A stretch of DNA of 64,000 nucleotides. Origin: Pleurodeles waltl. Taxonomy: Eukaryota > Chordata > Amphibia > Caudata > Salamandridae. The stretch is from NCBI RefSeq assembly GCF_031143425.1, contig NC_090445.1, positions 1,580,726,049 to 1,580,790,048 on the forward strand, given 5' to 3'. This document shows positions 25,801 to 37,500 of the stretch, in pieces. The notes below the pieces were generated by a model, which saw only the letters and a program-made list of their open reading frames with translations, did no database searches and was not told the DNA's origin. Position 1 is the stretch's first letter; every line of letters begins with the position of its first letter. Made by a program: the position numbers and the translations under genes.

Positions 25801-28800
25801 CCTATCAAAATAGCCCATGCCCATCTCGTCGGCTCCATACCCTAGCTTCTGATGTCTGTATCCCAGGCCTACTCTCTTCAGTCTGTGCCTTTGTGCTGGT
25901 TCCATGGCAACCACCAGCAGAATTTTCTGGTCTACATCTCCATTAGCCCATGGCTTCTCCCGGCATCTGGCTAACTCTCCTCGTGGGTCCTCCAGGATTG
26001 TATAGCCTTTGCTTATGGTTACAACAGCATCTTTTTAGGGCTTTACTTCGTCAGGCCCCATGGCTACCTCACACTGGCTGCCCCAAGATCCGAGTAATGA
26101 CAGTTGTCCTCAATCATTCCGCTGTCCTGGACATTATTCACCACACTTGCCATTTTGATTTCTGTGTCATTGAAAACCAAGCAGTACACACAATGCTGTG
26201 TATGTTGTGGGCCATGTTGTGGTAGACTCTTCAAAGTGCCCTTGCTACCAGAAAGGTGCTTTTAAAAAGAAATGTAAAACTCCCAGGTTTGTTTAAGGGT
26301 GTGGAGGTGAATTTGCAGCCTGTCCTTGTCTTGGCGGTCCTCACGCACCACAACATTCCTGCTGGATCGATTACGAGCCAACATCAATGTTGTGGTGAGT
26401 TTTCCACTGGGCGGAAATGCTGTTTTCACCTGCTGGCCCAGTGGAAAACTCCTAATAGGGCGGCAGCATACCACCAGCACTGGTGGTATGCTGGCTGCAG
26501 TCTTTTAAAAAGACCGCTGAAGTCCTAATGAGGGCCATAGTCTTCTACCAGTCCCTGGATTCATGTTTGTCTAAATTCTTGCTGTCATCTGGGTTTATGC
26601 CTGAGATTGAAACTTGTAGTGATTGGAGGCCCAGAGGAGAACATGTCTCGTATCTAAGGACCTCTAGGGCATCTGCCATACATGCAATGCAGAAGCTTTT
26701 AGCATCCCTTGCATGGCTTGTAACTTACTCCTGTTTTGGTGCCTGAATACCTGGAAACCCTTCCAAGCACGCTTTCAATTGGGATTAATCGTGGTTAGGT
26801 TGGTATCATAGCAGTATGTACAGTTAAGCTTTACTATCTCTCAAGCTGTGTTCTTGCAGGTTCCCGCAGCTCATCCTGTCGGGTAGAAAAACCTGCGTCA
26901 CTTGCCAGCAAACAAGAAAACAGATTGCTGTGGGTTTTTGGTGACGAACCATTCAGCTGTACCTTCAGATCACATTTCTTTGGATGGAGTGCGATCTTTG
27001 TCATTTACCAAAGAGGCATGTTCAGGATTAAGCTTGTTGAGCCTGGAAATGCTTTGGTGACCGTGCTGGCCTGTTCAGTTATTTGCATGCAGTGCAGTCC
27101 TCCGTACTGTTATTGCCTTTCATATGTGTTTGGATTAACCTGCCTGTAGCTACTATTCTTATTCCATACATTCATGGGTGCACAATAGCTCTGGGCTTAT
27201 ACTGCATGTTGGTGCCTGGTTGCATTAAATTGGTTTCAGAGATACCCTTATGCATGTGTTCTGTGGAAGCTCATGCCCTTTTTTGTATTCTGGGAACCCA
27301 CATACATGTTACTGTTCAACCCCTTGTCTGAGGGAGGCTATGCCAGGGATATTTAACTGGCGCCTTTTCTCACCTCACATTGGTGTTTGCTTTTACTTCA
27401 TGTATGTAATCCCAGCTTTCTAATCGTTGTCCTATCCTTGTTTGTCAGGTTATTTGGCAACACTGGTGCCTGCAGTGCATGCGGTCTGTCCATTCCAGCA
27501 AGCGAAATGGTGATGAAGGCCCAGGGAAACGTCTACCATCTGAAGGTGTGTAAGTCAGCCGTCTTCCATGGGAAGGGTGATGTGGCCATAGAGGGTTGGT
27601 TTTTGGGGATGAGTAGTTTTAGGTGTCCAGGGTAAAATTCTGCCCTGGGTTGAAGGCAGCAATGTTGAGTGAGCTGTCTGGGTAGAAGGCAGCAATAGAT
27701 AATGGTGCTATCTACCTATAGGCCACACATAGTGATGAGCTGCTGTGTGTTGAGGCATGGGCCAATCTACAGGCAGCACTGCCTGGTGGCTGCTATCCGG
27801 GGATAACACCATTGAGGGGTGGCTGCTCTGGGGTACCAAGCCATACCAGCTTGATAGTCCTTCGGTTTCTGGTTGGAGGTTTCCCCAGGTTGTAGTCCTG
27901 CTCTTGCACTTGCAGTACTCTCCTTTCAGAGGTTGAACTGATGGACGGTCCCTTTGTCAGTTGTAAATGCAGTGAGCCACTTGGTGCATTTCAGCTGACC
28001 CAGAGTGCTCCAAAGAGGGATTGGGAGCTAAAAGATGAGCATTTTCGAAGCAAGAGTCGTTAACCCATCGCACCATGTTTTTACTATACCAGGAAACACT
28101 GCAACATATCTCCACTAAGAAATGCATTATTTTCACTAGATTACTTTATCTTCACCTGGTTTCTCTAGCCTGCTTTCTCTGGTAGTGGGAGTTGCATACA
28201 TCAGGTGACCTGCCTGTAGAGGTGCAAGTGCTGAACTATTTCTGTTGACGATATAGGAGGGATGGAGAAATACTACTGGGTGGGAGTGGAGGGTGGGCTG
28301 CATGTGGGTGGTAGGCTGTATTGGCTTTGTTTATCTTGGTTTTGTGTATTTGCCACTGAACTAATGGGTGGCTAGTTTTGATGGGGGTGATGTGTGCCTC
28401 TTAAAATGCAGACCCTTGATTTTCTAGTTATAGGGTATTTTGTGGATGTTCTGGGAACAGATGCCTGGGTTAAGGGGTACAGAGGAGTCAGCAGGATGCT
28501 TCTACATGTATTTCAGCGGAGGATGCATTTTTGAGTCGTCTCTTAATGTCTCCCATCACAGTGCTTCACGTGCGCCACCTGCAGAAACAGACTGGTACCA
28601 GGTGACCGGTTTCACTACATCAACGGAACCATCTTCTGTGAACGTGACCAGCCCAACGCACATCTAAACGGACACTTAGGCACACTCCAGAGCAACCCTA
28701 TGCTGCCTGACCAGAAGGTGAGTACCAGAGCGAGTCTCTGTGATAAGATGTTATGAATGCTTTCTGCAAATGTAACATGTTAAGGTTGGAATTGAGTATT

Positions 28801-31150
28801 CCCTCCACTTCCTTAGGCAAGACTAATTATTCCTGGCTGTCCTAGGGTCTTTGTAATCAGCCTTCCTTATCCCTTTCTCCCTAGCTGTTGCAGCTATAGA
28901 TGTATGGCAATCCACCTCCACTACCCACCGCCCCTGAAAGATGTGTTGCCTTATTATGGTTATGGCAAGCTGTATTTACCACCCGTGCCTTCCTGGGTTT
29001 GTGCCACTGGAATTCTCACGTGGACCAAGATCTGCGTTTTTATGGTGTGCTCGCCCGTGGTAGAGAAGGCCAATCTCCCGTAGTGTGGGCTTAGTTGCTT
29101 GAACGTCCCAGGTCCGCAGAAGCCACCACCCACCTTGGACAGCGCCCCCTGTTTGTTTTGGTGGAGTTTGTATTTTCTCCGTTAATGTGGTTACTGGTTA
29201 CTTTGAGGGCAGGCCTGGGCACGTATTTGCCTCTCCGGCCACCCATATTTGAATTACTAATGCAGTTCCCTCTCTCCCCGCTTCCTTTCTGTTTTCTTTT
29301 TGCCTGTTTGGGCTGGCTGGAGTTGACAACACTCCCGCCTCAGAGCCGCCATAACGAGGCCATGTTTTTTGTTCCTTCCCATGCCCTCGCGGCCCAGCCT
29401 CAATTAGTGTGCTCTCCACTTTAATCAGTCGGAGGAGGAGGGGGACCTAAGAAATGACATTGTTTCCCTGTTACGGGTGCGCACGAAGAGGGGGTCCTGC
29501 CGGCCCAATCCTGCTCGAGGCTCCTTTAATTAGGCCCTGAATGGTGCTGCGTAATTGCCTGGATATTACCCCTTTATGGAGGTGCCCGAGGCCTGCGCAG
29601 AGCACTTTCCATTAAGTCCGTCTTTCGTGTGGGGGGAATCAGTGCCGTGGTTCGAACATAAAGGGCCCCTTATCCCCCCCGTGGAGCTTCTATGATTAAT
29701 TGGGGAATTTTAGTCAGTGCCCCTGGACAATTTGGTGGAGTGGGGTGAACAGGATGAAATGTAAAAGGGTTATTTATTTGTGTTCCGTTCCTGACAAGGC
29801 AGATTTATTGCCCGTCAGAGAAGCTTTTTTCTGCTAGAAAAAATACAAAAACGTATTAAATGTCTTGCTGACATAGTTTTCTCTTTTGACACTTCAGAAA
29901 TGCCTTTTCTCCTACTTTGGTCCCGCCCACACACTAAACCTTGGTCAGTCCATAACATGCACGTGCCCGTATGCACATATATTTATATAGTGTAGGGGTG
30001 CATGTATGTACATCAGTGTGAGGATATATTACACACACACGCGTATTCTTTTAGTTGTCAGCGTCCATACTGCTATCTGTCAGATGTTTGACAGGGCTTG
30101 ATATTAATATGCAGTGTGACTGAAAGCCTTATGTGGCCTTGGTTTAGCTGTCACAGGTTCGAATCCTGGCAGATCAGCTTTTTCATCCTTATCAGGTCTA
30201 CTGGGTAACAAATCTTACACGTGCTGGCAGTGAACATGCAGTTTACAGTGATTTTTTTATGTATTCGCCTAGCAGATGCTCAATTGTGCTCCTAGAGACT
30301 TCTAAAAGAACAGTCTACATTTCTAAGCTACATTGGTCTTGTGCAGTTACCTACATCTTTGGTTTTACCCGAAGCGTTTTAGGTCCTTTAGTTTTCCAGA
30401 GGATGTAATAAAATTCTCATTCCCTTGAAAAACGTCCTCCAGACCCAATGTAGCCTTTTTGTCTGGTGGCAAACCAAGACTAAGCTTTTTGTCTCGGGAA
30501 TGTAGTAAAAAGTTTCATAAGTTCACTCCAGTTTATCTGGTGTCATACCCTTGCCATGTTCTTGGTCCCCGTGTCCCTGCCAGTGGCTGGGCTCCATCTT
30601 CTGTGCACTTCTGACTCATTTACCTGTTTGTCATCCTGTTGAGTATTCCTTGGTGTCCCGCATCCTCCTGCAGATAGTCTTTCAGACTAGGGGTGGTGGG
30701 AGTCGGGAATTGACACAAAGCGATAAAAGGCTGTGCTCTGGGTCTGTTCCCCTGCTTGAAGCATGTTTGGGCAATCATTGCTTGTCACCCTTCAGCCTGT
30801 GTATCTAATAGCTGAACCTCACCTGTCGGCCTCACCCTCCCCACACCAGTTCTCAACACCTCGTCATCCCCTTTGCTGTAAAACAATTATTTGCCCAAAG
30901 CTTCCCCAGGCCCTCTTACCTTGACATGAGACTATTACTGAAGAGATCTCTAACATGGCTTCTTGGGTTCTGTGGTTACATTCCTTGGAATCCTTTATTT
31001 GCCGTGATTTCTTATTAATGAAACTTTAGAAGCGGTTCATTATGAATGTTTCCTCAGTGCTGCTATACAGTATAAATAAAATGAACTGATCCCATAGTCT
31101 CATCTCTCTAACTTTTGTTTATTTTTTTTAATCAATGACAGGTTTGTTAA
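13635..31150 (+). CDS. lmo4.2: LIM-only protein 4, lmo4.2/lmo4b-like (4 coding exons)
   Basis: The joined exons 13635-13873, 27449-27545, 28562-28717 and 31142-31150 give a 166-residue protein. LMO4 is a nuclear adaptor without DNA-binding activity: its two LIM zinc-binding domains dock LDB1/CLIM and partners such as DEAF1 in transcription complexes. LIM1 ligands visible are C24, C27, H45, C48, C51, C54, C74 and D77. LIM2 ligands are C88, C91, H110, C113, C116, C119, C138 and D141. All eight ligands of each domain are present. All introns have GT-AG ends and phases that keep frame (phase 2, then 0, 0). Mammalian LMO4 is 165 residues with the same exon pattern and a final exon encoding only Val-Cys-stop, as here. 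The N-terminus (MVNNRNSEST, then a Ser/Thr-rich stretch before GSPPKSCAGCGGKI) resembles the second fish/frog paralogue more than mammalian LMO4, so the paralogue label is an inference. Confidence 0.93.
18190..18450. promoter_or_regulatory. Candidate conserved intronic element
   Basis: A GC-rich, CpG-containing block flanks an AT-rich core with AAATTAATTAAAAGCG (about 18298-18314). The contrast with the surrounding sequence and the clustered homeodomain-type TAATTA motif suggest an enhancer. This is inference from composition only. Confidence 0.3.
18925..19275. repeat. Degenerate tandem repeats, roughly 44-bp unit
   Basis: Recurring phrases such as CCAGGGCTGRGTTGTGC, then a GGGGTACACCC-like block, repeat about seven times with much divergence. 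The short open frames on both strands here are by-products of the repetition. Confidence 0.55.
20090..20250 (-). mobile_element. tRNA-derived SINE
   Basis: On the minus strand an A-box-like TGGTCTAGCCG (near 20239) is followed by a B-box GGTTCGAATCC (around 20187-20197). A tail resembling the V-SINE/CORE type (GTGCTTGGCTAAGTG and onward) follows. The pol III boxes have tRNA-like spacing but no cloverleaf is kept, so this is a SINE and not a tRNA gene. Ends and target duplication were not resolved. Confidence 0.6.
23980..24580. repeat. Pyrimidine-rich tract with recurring CTAGATCCC motif
   Basis: About 600 bp strongly biased to C and T on the + strand, with loosely spaced repeats of CYAGATCYC-like words. 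It looks like a decayed tandem array. The corresponding minus-strand open frame (Glu/Gly-rich) is a composition artefact. Confidence 0.45.
24690..25330. promoter_or_regulatory. Candidate conserved enhancer block in intron 1
   Basis: A dense cluster of AT-core motifs (TATTAATTAGG, TTCATTAGC, CATCAATTACTC, AATAATAATGG, AATTTAATAG) surrounds a short CpG-rich stretch (GCGCGCGCTCCGGCGCGCGG, about 24979-24998). This mix of homeodomain-type sites in otherwise unremarkable intron DNA is typical of conserved noncoding elements around developmental genes. No alignment was possible. Confidence 0.35.
26346..26536. mobile_element. Probable Harbinger-type MITE remnant with three hairpins
   Basis: Three consecutive inverted repeats occur: CACCACAACATT (26346-26357) with 26386-26397, GTTTTCCACTGGGC (26399-26412) with 26436-26449, and CATACCACCAG (26467-26477) with its complement about 26480-26490. 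The right edge, reverse-complemented, begins GGCCCTCATTAGGAC and continues to AGCGG, close to the termini of the Harbinger element at 46645. A matching left terminus was not found, so the element is partial or its left boundary has decayed. Confidence 0.5.
27449..27545 (+). CDS. lmo4.2: lmo4.2-like, second coding exon (start of LIM2)
   Basis: The 97-bp exon follows TTTGTCAG and ends AAG|GTGTGT. It completes Arg80 and encodes residues 81-112, with the first zinc ligands of LIM2 (C88, C91, H110). The preceding intron is about 13.6 kb, which is large for this gene and filled with repeats. Confidence 0.92.
28562..28717 (+). CDS. lmo4.2: lmo4.2-like, third coding exon (end of LIM2)
   Basis: The exon starts after CCATCACAG and ends CAGAAG|GTGAGT. 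It encodes residues 113-164: the rest of LIM2 (CFTCATC, then the FHYINGTIFC segment) and the conserved LMO4 tail ending MLPDQK. The length is a multiple of three (156 bp), with phase 0 at both ends. Confidence 0.92.
29420..29760. promoter_or_regulatory. Candidate conserved element in intron 3
   Basis: Contains TTTAATTAGGCC, GCGTAATTGCC, TTCCATTAAGTCC and TATGATTAATTGGGG in a GC-balanced block with scattered CpGs. The combination resembles developmental enhancers and the element at 24690-25330. Composition-based inference only. Confidence 0.3.
30120..30230 (+). mobile_element. tRNA-derived SINE fragment
   Basis: A TGGTTTAGCTGTCACAGG stretch is followed by a perfect B-box GGTTCGAATCC (around 30155-30168). 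A downstream block then reads TTTCATCCTTATCAGGTCTA, as in Deu/AmnSINE/V-SINE-type elements. It is truncated and its limits are approximate. Confidence 0.5.
31142..31150 (+). CDS. lmo4.2: lmo4.2-like, last coding exon (Val-Cys-stop)
   Basis: GTTTGTTAA directly follows a long pyrimidine tract and ATCAATGACAG. It gives the C-terminal Val-Cys and stop that end LMO4 proteins. The nine coding bases are too short for open-frame detection but are supported by frame, acceptor and family ending. Confidence 0.85.
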   Translation, partial: VC

Positions 31151-31560
31151 GAGGACAACAAGATGTGCGAGCCCTGGTGCCTTCTGTTGACAAGGAGTCT
31201 CTCCGGTTGTGTTTACTACTTTTTTTTCCCCTTTTGCACAAAAGTCACGCTTGTGTTGTGGTGCACATCTGCCGTCTTGCCGCTGAACCACAATAACTTA
31301 TTTTGTAACAGATCAAGAAAAAAAACTTGATGCATAGTTTTTATATCAAGGCGGAAGGACATTGAGGATGAAATGAAGAAAAGGTTGAAGCACCAGGATT
31401 TTGGTCCACCCAAGCGGCGAGAGCGCAGATGGAACTTTTCAGAGCTGGTTTGCGCAAACCTATTGAGTAGAGGCTTACTTCTGTGCAAAGGATATTTTAT
31501 AAAGACTGAAAAGGGACTTTATCGTTATTTTACAAGACTATTTCTTGTTGAATAAAATAT
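31151..31560 (+). other. lmo4.2: 3' UTR of the lmo4.2-like gene
   Basis: Sequence after the stop codon, including a purine-rich block (31350-31440). It ends near AATAAA at 31551-31556. The cleavage site is not visible, and longer 3' UTR forms are possible. Confidence 0.6.
31551..31556 (+). terminator. lmo4.2: Polyadenylation signal AATAAA of the lmo4.2-like gene
   Basis: First canonical AATAAA downstream of the stop codon, 400 bp after it, followed by TA-rich DNA. Confidence 0.55.
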
Positions 31561-34500
31561 ATATAGCCTTTCTTAAAGTGACAGTACTACCTATGTTAAT
31601 TATAGTAATTTTCCAAATTCAACATGCTTCTACAGCATGCCTTTATCAGGACAAATTCTTTGTGTACAGGAGATATTCTAAGCTCAGAACTCCAGTAGTC
31701 TCTTGAGGCTTTCTTAACCCATACCCAGGCATGCAGCTTATGCCGCAGTATCCTCATCCACGGACAGGCCTGTGCACTGCCCACACAGGTCTATTTTGAG
31801 GTCTCTTAGCTGATAAGTTGCCACGCTTGCAGCCTTTTTTCTGCATCCACAGAATTTGATACCCCTAGGTCTGGAGAGAGGCATGTGAACATACTTTGGG
31901 CAGAGCAGGGGATCAACAGTTTTAAGATTAGGGAACTCTTGGGTTTTTATGTCCGCTCTCTGAAATGATCCATCAAACATTTGTCCTTTGTACCATTCAA
32001 ACCATCTTCCAAAATGAAATTATGGTATTGGCACCAGTTTATTAAATTTACTAGCCAGGGAAAGTGGCACCTTCCTCAAGTGAACGCAGGGCTCTACCAT
32101 CTTCTCCCTGACCCTCCCCCCCTTCTCCTCTCACCAGGCAACATTTTTCATGATGGTGCCTCTGCCACAGTGCATCGTTTCAAACTCCATTTGGTCATTG
32201 GTTGGTCTCCCCCTTCCTTTTTACATCATTATACTGTTCCAGGTGCCCATTGCTTCCAGAATGCTAAACCTCTGTCAAAATCCATACCGTCCCCCACTTC
32301 TGATGTTTCTTTGACTAAACTGTTGGCTGCAATGCATCTCCTGTTAATCGACTATGGTCCAAGAAAGGTTTCATTTCATATTTGTGTGTATAAATATGTC
32401 ACTGTCAATTCTGTTCTCCTGAGCACTAAAACCCAGCAAGTCCTGGATCACTAGGAAGAACTCACCACCTAGAATAAAAAGTTCTTCCTTGTGGAAAGGA
32501 AACCTAACAAAGCACTTGTGCTTCTAATACTTGAGTAACCTATTCTTGTATGTTTACACAAAGGAAAATGTGGTCAGAATTTAGTATTCTGGGTTTGTGT
32601 TGTGTAACTTAATATTTGTTTCAATTAAAATATGTAGTACTGTGACTTTAAGGCCCGCTACTCCTCTTAAATGCATATAAAGGGACTGTCGCGTGGGTTC
32701 ATTAGTTGGTCTGGGTTGACCAGTGGTTAGCCAGAAGTTTGTTGGTGCTTTGTCCCCTGTATTTGTGGGAGTCCTAGAAACACTACCACGTTCATTAGAA
32801 GGATGTTCCTGTAACTAAGCCACCTCATTCCATTTAGCACCCGTGGACGTGCCAAATCTTCCCATACTGAGAGGATGGCATAGCTAAAATACCTATGTAA
32901 GATGTGCCTAAGAGCATTGAGACGGGTAGACACGGATTTCATTGACTATAGTGGTGACAGCCAAGGACACTGACACGACCTTCGGAGATGAGATGTAAAA
33001 AAAAAAAGTGAGCAGGGTATCTGAAGCTTGTCGTATCTTCTGTGTGGTCCAAGTGTGGGCCTGCCTTGACACAGCTCTATCCATGTTTGATGTCACAACA
33101 CAGCGATGGGTAACCACACACCAACAGTACATTTCCAGAGGACTCGGTAGTTGAGCTCATGGAGGATTGTTGACTGTTTTTTATTGAGGAGGTTGTTTCC
33201 AGGTTTCAGGTCCGTGCTGCACTAATGAACTTCGTAGTAACTGGTGGAATGGACTACTTATAGGAGGTTACATGCAAGTTTTGGATGATCTCCGCTTGAT
33301 GTGAAGGCCTAAGGTTATTGAGAGCAAAGATTCACTCAATGCATCTTACCAACTTTAAACTCTCTGGGTAGCATGCAACTCAACCGTGCCAATAAAAGGG
33401 AATAGATTGTGACTTATCAGCCTCAACTCTTTTGTAGCTGCTTCTAGCATCTCTTCTAAATATGGAACACTTGTTATTTTCATTTGAGAATACCTACTCA
33501 ATCTAATATTTTATAGAAACCTTTCGATTTTTGGGTTTAATAACAGGTGGGGCTATCCAACAAATATACGGTAGTATTTATTCAGTTGCCTCAATAGGCT
33601 CTGCGTTGAGGATATTTTCCCTGGGCACGATAAAGAAAATCTTGTTTGCCAAGCACAGGCCTTCCATCAGTCTTTCTGGCCAGCAAAATATTGGAAGGAG
33701 TTAAGGGATGCATTCCCAATCCTAAACTGTCTCATGGACAATTTCCCTGATAGATTGTTATATCGATGCCCTCATTTGATGGAGGAAGTGGGCCTACACG
33801 TTAAACTTGCAGACCACCACCTTCAGTGTACATATTGTCTTGGCAGGAAACAATGGGTTAACTCTGAAATGGCTGCCATACAAATTTTGTGTATATCTAC
33901 CATGTAAAGTATTTTTTTCTGTATTTTGTGCGAGTTCCGTTTTCTTTTCAATTGTACAGTTTTGTTATGTTTTGTTATGGGAGGACATACTGTATATGCA
34001 ATACCAGCCGAGAGAGAGAAAAATAAGAGCATTATGTAAATATTTTAAAACAACAAAGTGTTGTGCTTTTATTGTAGGTCTTTTGTCTTGGTTTACTTTT
34101 GCTGATGCGTGGGATTCCAAGTTTTGGAATCGATAAAAGCAAACCGCTGTTCAAAACAAAATGAAAAAGATAATGTTGCTTACTAGACTGCACTTTTCTT
34201 CCTTGTAATCTTTCCTTGAATATTAAAAATCAAAGTTTCCATGACAAAGGTGCCCTTTCATTTGTTTCAGAGCCTTCCTGATCTTCTGTAAGTGAATACA
34301 TCTTATTGGAACCCATTGGGTATTAATTTAACAACTTGTAGATATGTAGTTGGTGAAACTGATATTATATACAATTCTATTTTTTTTTGTTTTTTTATAG
34401 TTAATAAAAACCATAGCAAATTGCCACAAAGTATGATAGAAACACGTTTCGAAGTTAGTGGCTTCGAATCACGCCTTAAACCAACTTTTAAAACATGATA

Positions 34501-37500
34501 AATATTCCAAGGGAAGAAGTAAGTATACATCTGGAGCTGCACCTTGTACCTATAAATCCATTTGTAAAGCATGTTCATTGGCTGATCATACTCAAAAAAA
34601 ATTCCATTTTCCACAAGAACTAACACAGATAGTCAAACGGACACCTCGTGCAAATGTCTCAAATCCCACGATATGCCATTTAGCACATTTGACTGCTCAA
34701 CATGCAGCATTTTTTTGTACATCAGTGGAAAGCTTTGGGGTCTGTACAACTCATGGGGAAAGTTTCAGGACTCCTAATATTGTAGTAATCCTCCCGAAAT
34801 GCTTATACTGTAGGTGCAGCATTCCCCTTGTGTTGCAGTATTTACCATTAAAATAATTCTCCCCTTTCCTGGGGAGTGAGTACATGCGGGAATCGGTTTT
34901 GGCAGCGATCCATGTATATTTATTGAATCCTGTACAATTTTGCCATGCAGATTTCGCCAGATTTTTCATGGATAAATGTGCCCGGTAAAAAGTAGGAAGT
35001 GGTCTGTTACACTTTAGTGCTTTAATTGGAAACTTAGAAGTGCGGGCACTCACTATCCACAGTCTGCTCCTGAGCAGTGCCGGAACTCTTCCATCAATTG
35101 TATTGTAGCAGTGCTGAGAAGTGCAGGGTACCCTCCCCCTCAAATGAAAGAAGTGCAGGTACTCCACACCAGACAATATCTGCACATTAAGAGCACTAGT
35201 TACACGTGACTTTTAATCCCGATTCCCGCTTTGAGAGCCTAATTATGTTTGCGGCTTTAGCTGTGTTTGGGGTGTGTGCCTCTGTGGCATATTTTTCTAT
35301 ATGTGTAAGATGTGTGTCACCACAAAACGTGCCTAAAGAATTTTAACACCACAGCTCACTCCAGAAAGTTTCATGCATTTTGTCCAAATAAATAAGGAGA
35401 GCAATAAGGTAGATCCAAGTAGTTCCTTTAAAATGGTGAAATTAATTTTAGAGACCTGAATTGAAAATCCGGCTGTTTAAGGTCTTATTGTCCAGGTAAG
35501 TGTGGGCAGAATTCTCATAACCATGAGCTAATCAGGTACTGCATTGTGTTGTGCAGGAAAAGGTGCAGACCATGTTTTTTTCTGCCTTAGTTATACCTGT
35601 CTCCAGCCTCATATTTTCCAAGAACTCTAAATAAAAATGCGTACATATTTAGATAATGGGACTTTCGATCAACTCTCCATCCATTGGACTGTACAGGTGT
35701 CATTAACATTTTTTCACCCATCATAGCATAAACCATGGTGCAAATGAAAAATTGTACACTTGTTAAGGACAGACTTATTGGCTTTGCCAACATTTGTTTG
35801 ACCCATACAGGAAATATTTTTCAGTTTTGATTCACTCCTTTGATAGTGGGTTGTTTGCACCCTCTGCATTGCCAGACCCCATGTTACCGTCCTGGGGTAA
35901 AAACCTTGCACTGAGATGAGTTTAAGGATTTTTCAGTTAAAATATAACGTGTTGACATAGTCAGAACCTTTTCGTATAATGTGACAGATGGAATTTATTA
36001 AAGGAGCCACCCAGTGTAGAAACAGTTTTTAAGCCCTACATCTCTAACAATCGCCAACAACAGGCCTACTAAAGTTTGTATGTTTGAAGCAAGCTGGGTT
36101 GAGCTCTAATAGGATTTTAGTTACCAGATGGCCTCTTTCAGCAATAATGAAACATATCTGTGGGAAGTGACTGGACCTTTGTTCCGGGGATATATTAAAT
36201 GTCTTAAGGAGGGAATTGCAACCAAAAATGCAGCTATAACTGTTAAATTGGGGTCTAGATCACTGTGTAGGGTTCCTGGTCATCTTGATGCTCTCCGGTG
36301 TGACTTTGGAAGTCCTGTGCCTTTGAGGTTTCTGGACATCACTTCTAGACTCCCTGGGCCTCCCTCTGTCATGTGTTCTGTAAACACGAAGGCAATCCTC
36401 AACCCTAGGACATATGCAGTGTTGCAGTGAGCTCTGCCACCTAGGGCATACAGGCAATGGGACTTATCCCCCGAACACTTAGTGGTGTGCCCAGTGACTG
36501 ACTGACTGACTTTGTACTGTAAACTATGCCATGGCCTTCCTCACTTGTGGGTGACTTATGTTGCACTAAGTATGGCTATGAGACCTTGACCCCCACTCGC
36601 ACCTAGGTTTCTTGTCTGTGGGGAAGTGATATTGCCTGACCAGTATGACCTGTCCTCAGAATGCTTCATGACTTTGGAAGATAGTCATGGGTCTATGGCT
36701 GCTTTGTGCCTTTCCAGAATTGACTTTTTCCAATACCTATGTAATCTCAAAACCTATGATAATTTGCAAGAATCACCTGCCTATAATTAATGATATGCTT
36801 CAGGATTTTGGGGTTAAATGCCTTAGTCTAAATTTGGGGCACATCAGTGGTGTACCATGTTACCTTCAGCACTTACATTATGGTCTGATTTCAGTCACCG
36901 TAGCCATGCTCTGCTTGCTGTTCAGACATCAAATCTGTGATTATGTGCAACATAATGCATCAAAAAGCATTTTATTGGCCTGACGGAATTTTTTGCTGCC
37001 AGTGTTGGCAGCCGAGTTGGCTCTGATTCCTGGCATGCCACACTCTGAAGAGTAAATAGAGGCTGTCGTATTGAGCTTAGCAGGCCTCCCCGAGCATACA
37101 AAAGATGGCCTTATCTCCATTGGTAAGAAGGTCCTTTGGGGGCTGTGGCAGTATCGTGCCCTGTGCCGTCTCTGCCTCCATCTCCCAGACGCTCATTGCA
37201 TATCTCTTCGCTGCTGCGCGTCCCTCCCCTCAGCCATGCTCTTCTTCACCCTTTGTCTATACCCACTGTCTGCTTCTTTGTGTCCTCCACAGTCCCCCAG
37301 CTCGGTCTCCATTCACACCACCGACATGGATGCCGGCTCCAGTCTCCCTTTGGAAGGCACTGGAGTGGACTAATTCCTCTTTTTTATAGAGGGACAAAAC
37401 CCCTAATGCGCTGCTCCATTTACGAGGCCATCATGCCACACTTGCCAACCCAACCCCACTGCTGCAGGCCAGCCCAGGACTGCTCCAATGTTTTCGCTTT

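Larger units (their letters stand above)
13874..27448 (+). other. Intron 1 between coding exons of the lmo4.2-like gene
   Basis: About 13.6 kb without coding exons. It contains GC-rich and AT-rich blocks that may be regulatory (18190-18450, 24690-25330), degenerate tandem repeats (18925-19275), a reversed SINE (20090-20250), poly-T tracts (23018-23056, 23597-23627), a pyrimidine-rich tract (23980-24580) and a hairpin cluster with a Harbinger-type end (26346-26536). The stretches between them show nothing recognisable. Confidence 0.8.
28718..31141 (+). other. Intron 3 of the lmo4.2-like gene
   Basis: 2.4 kb with no coding exon. It contains the candidate conserved block at 29420-29760 and a SINE fragment near 30120-30230. 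The rest is unremarkable. Confidence 0.75.

Noticed and set aside
31981..32454. 157-codon open frame downstream of the LMO4-class gene
   Set aside because: No recognisable domain or transcript signals; pyrimidine-rich composition explains the length.
34458..34856. Cys/His-containing open frame (PCTYKSICKACSLADH) as a Penelope-type linker or zinc-finger relic
   Set aside because: The motif is isolated, no reverse transcriptase or nuclease blocks flank it, and the resemblance is too weak to support.
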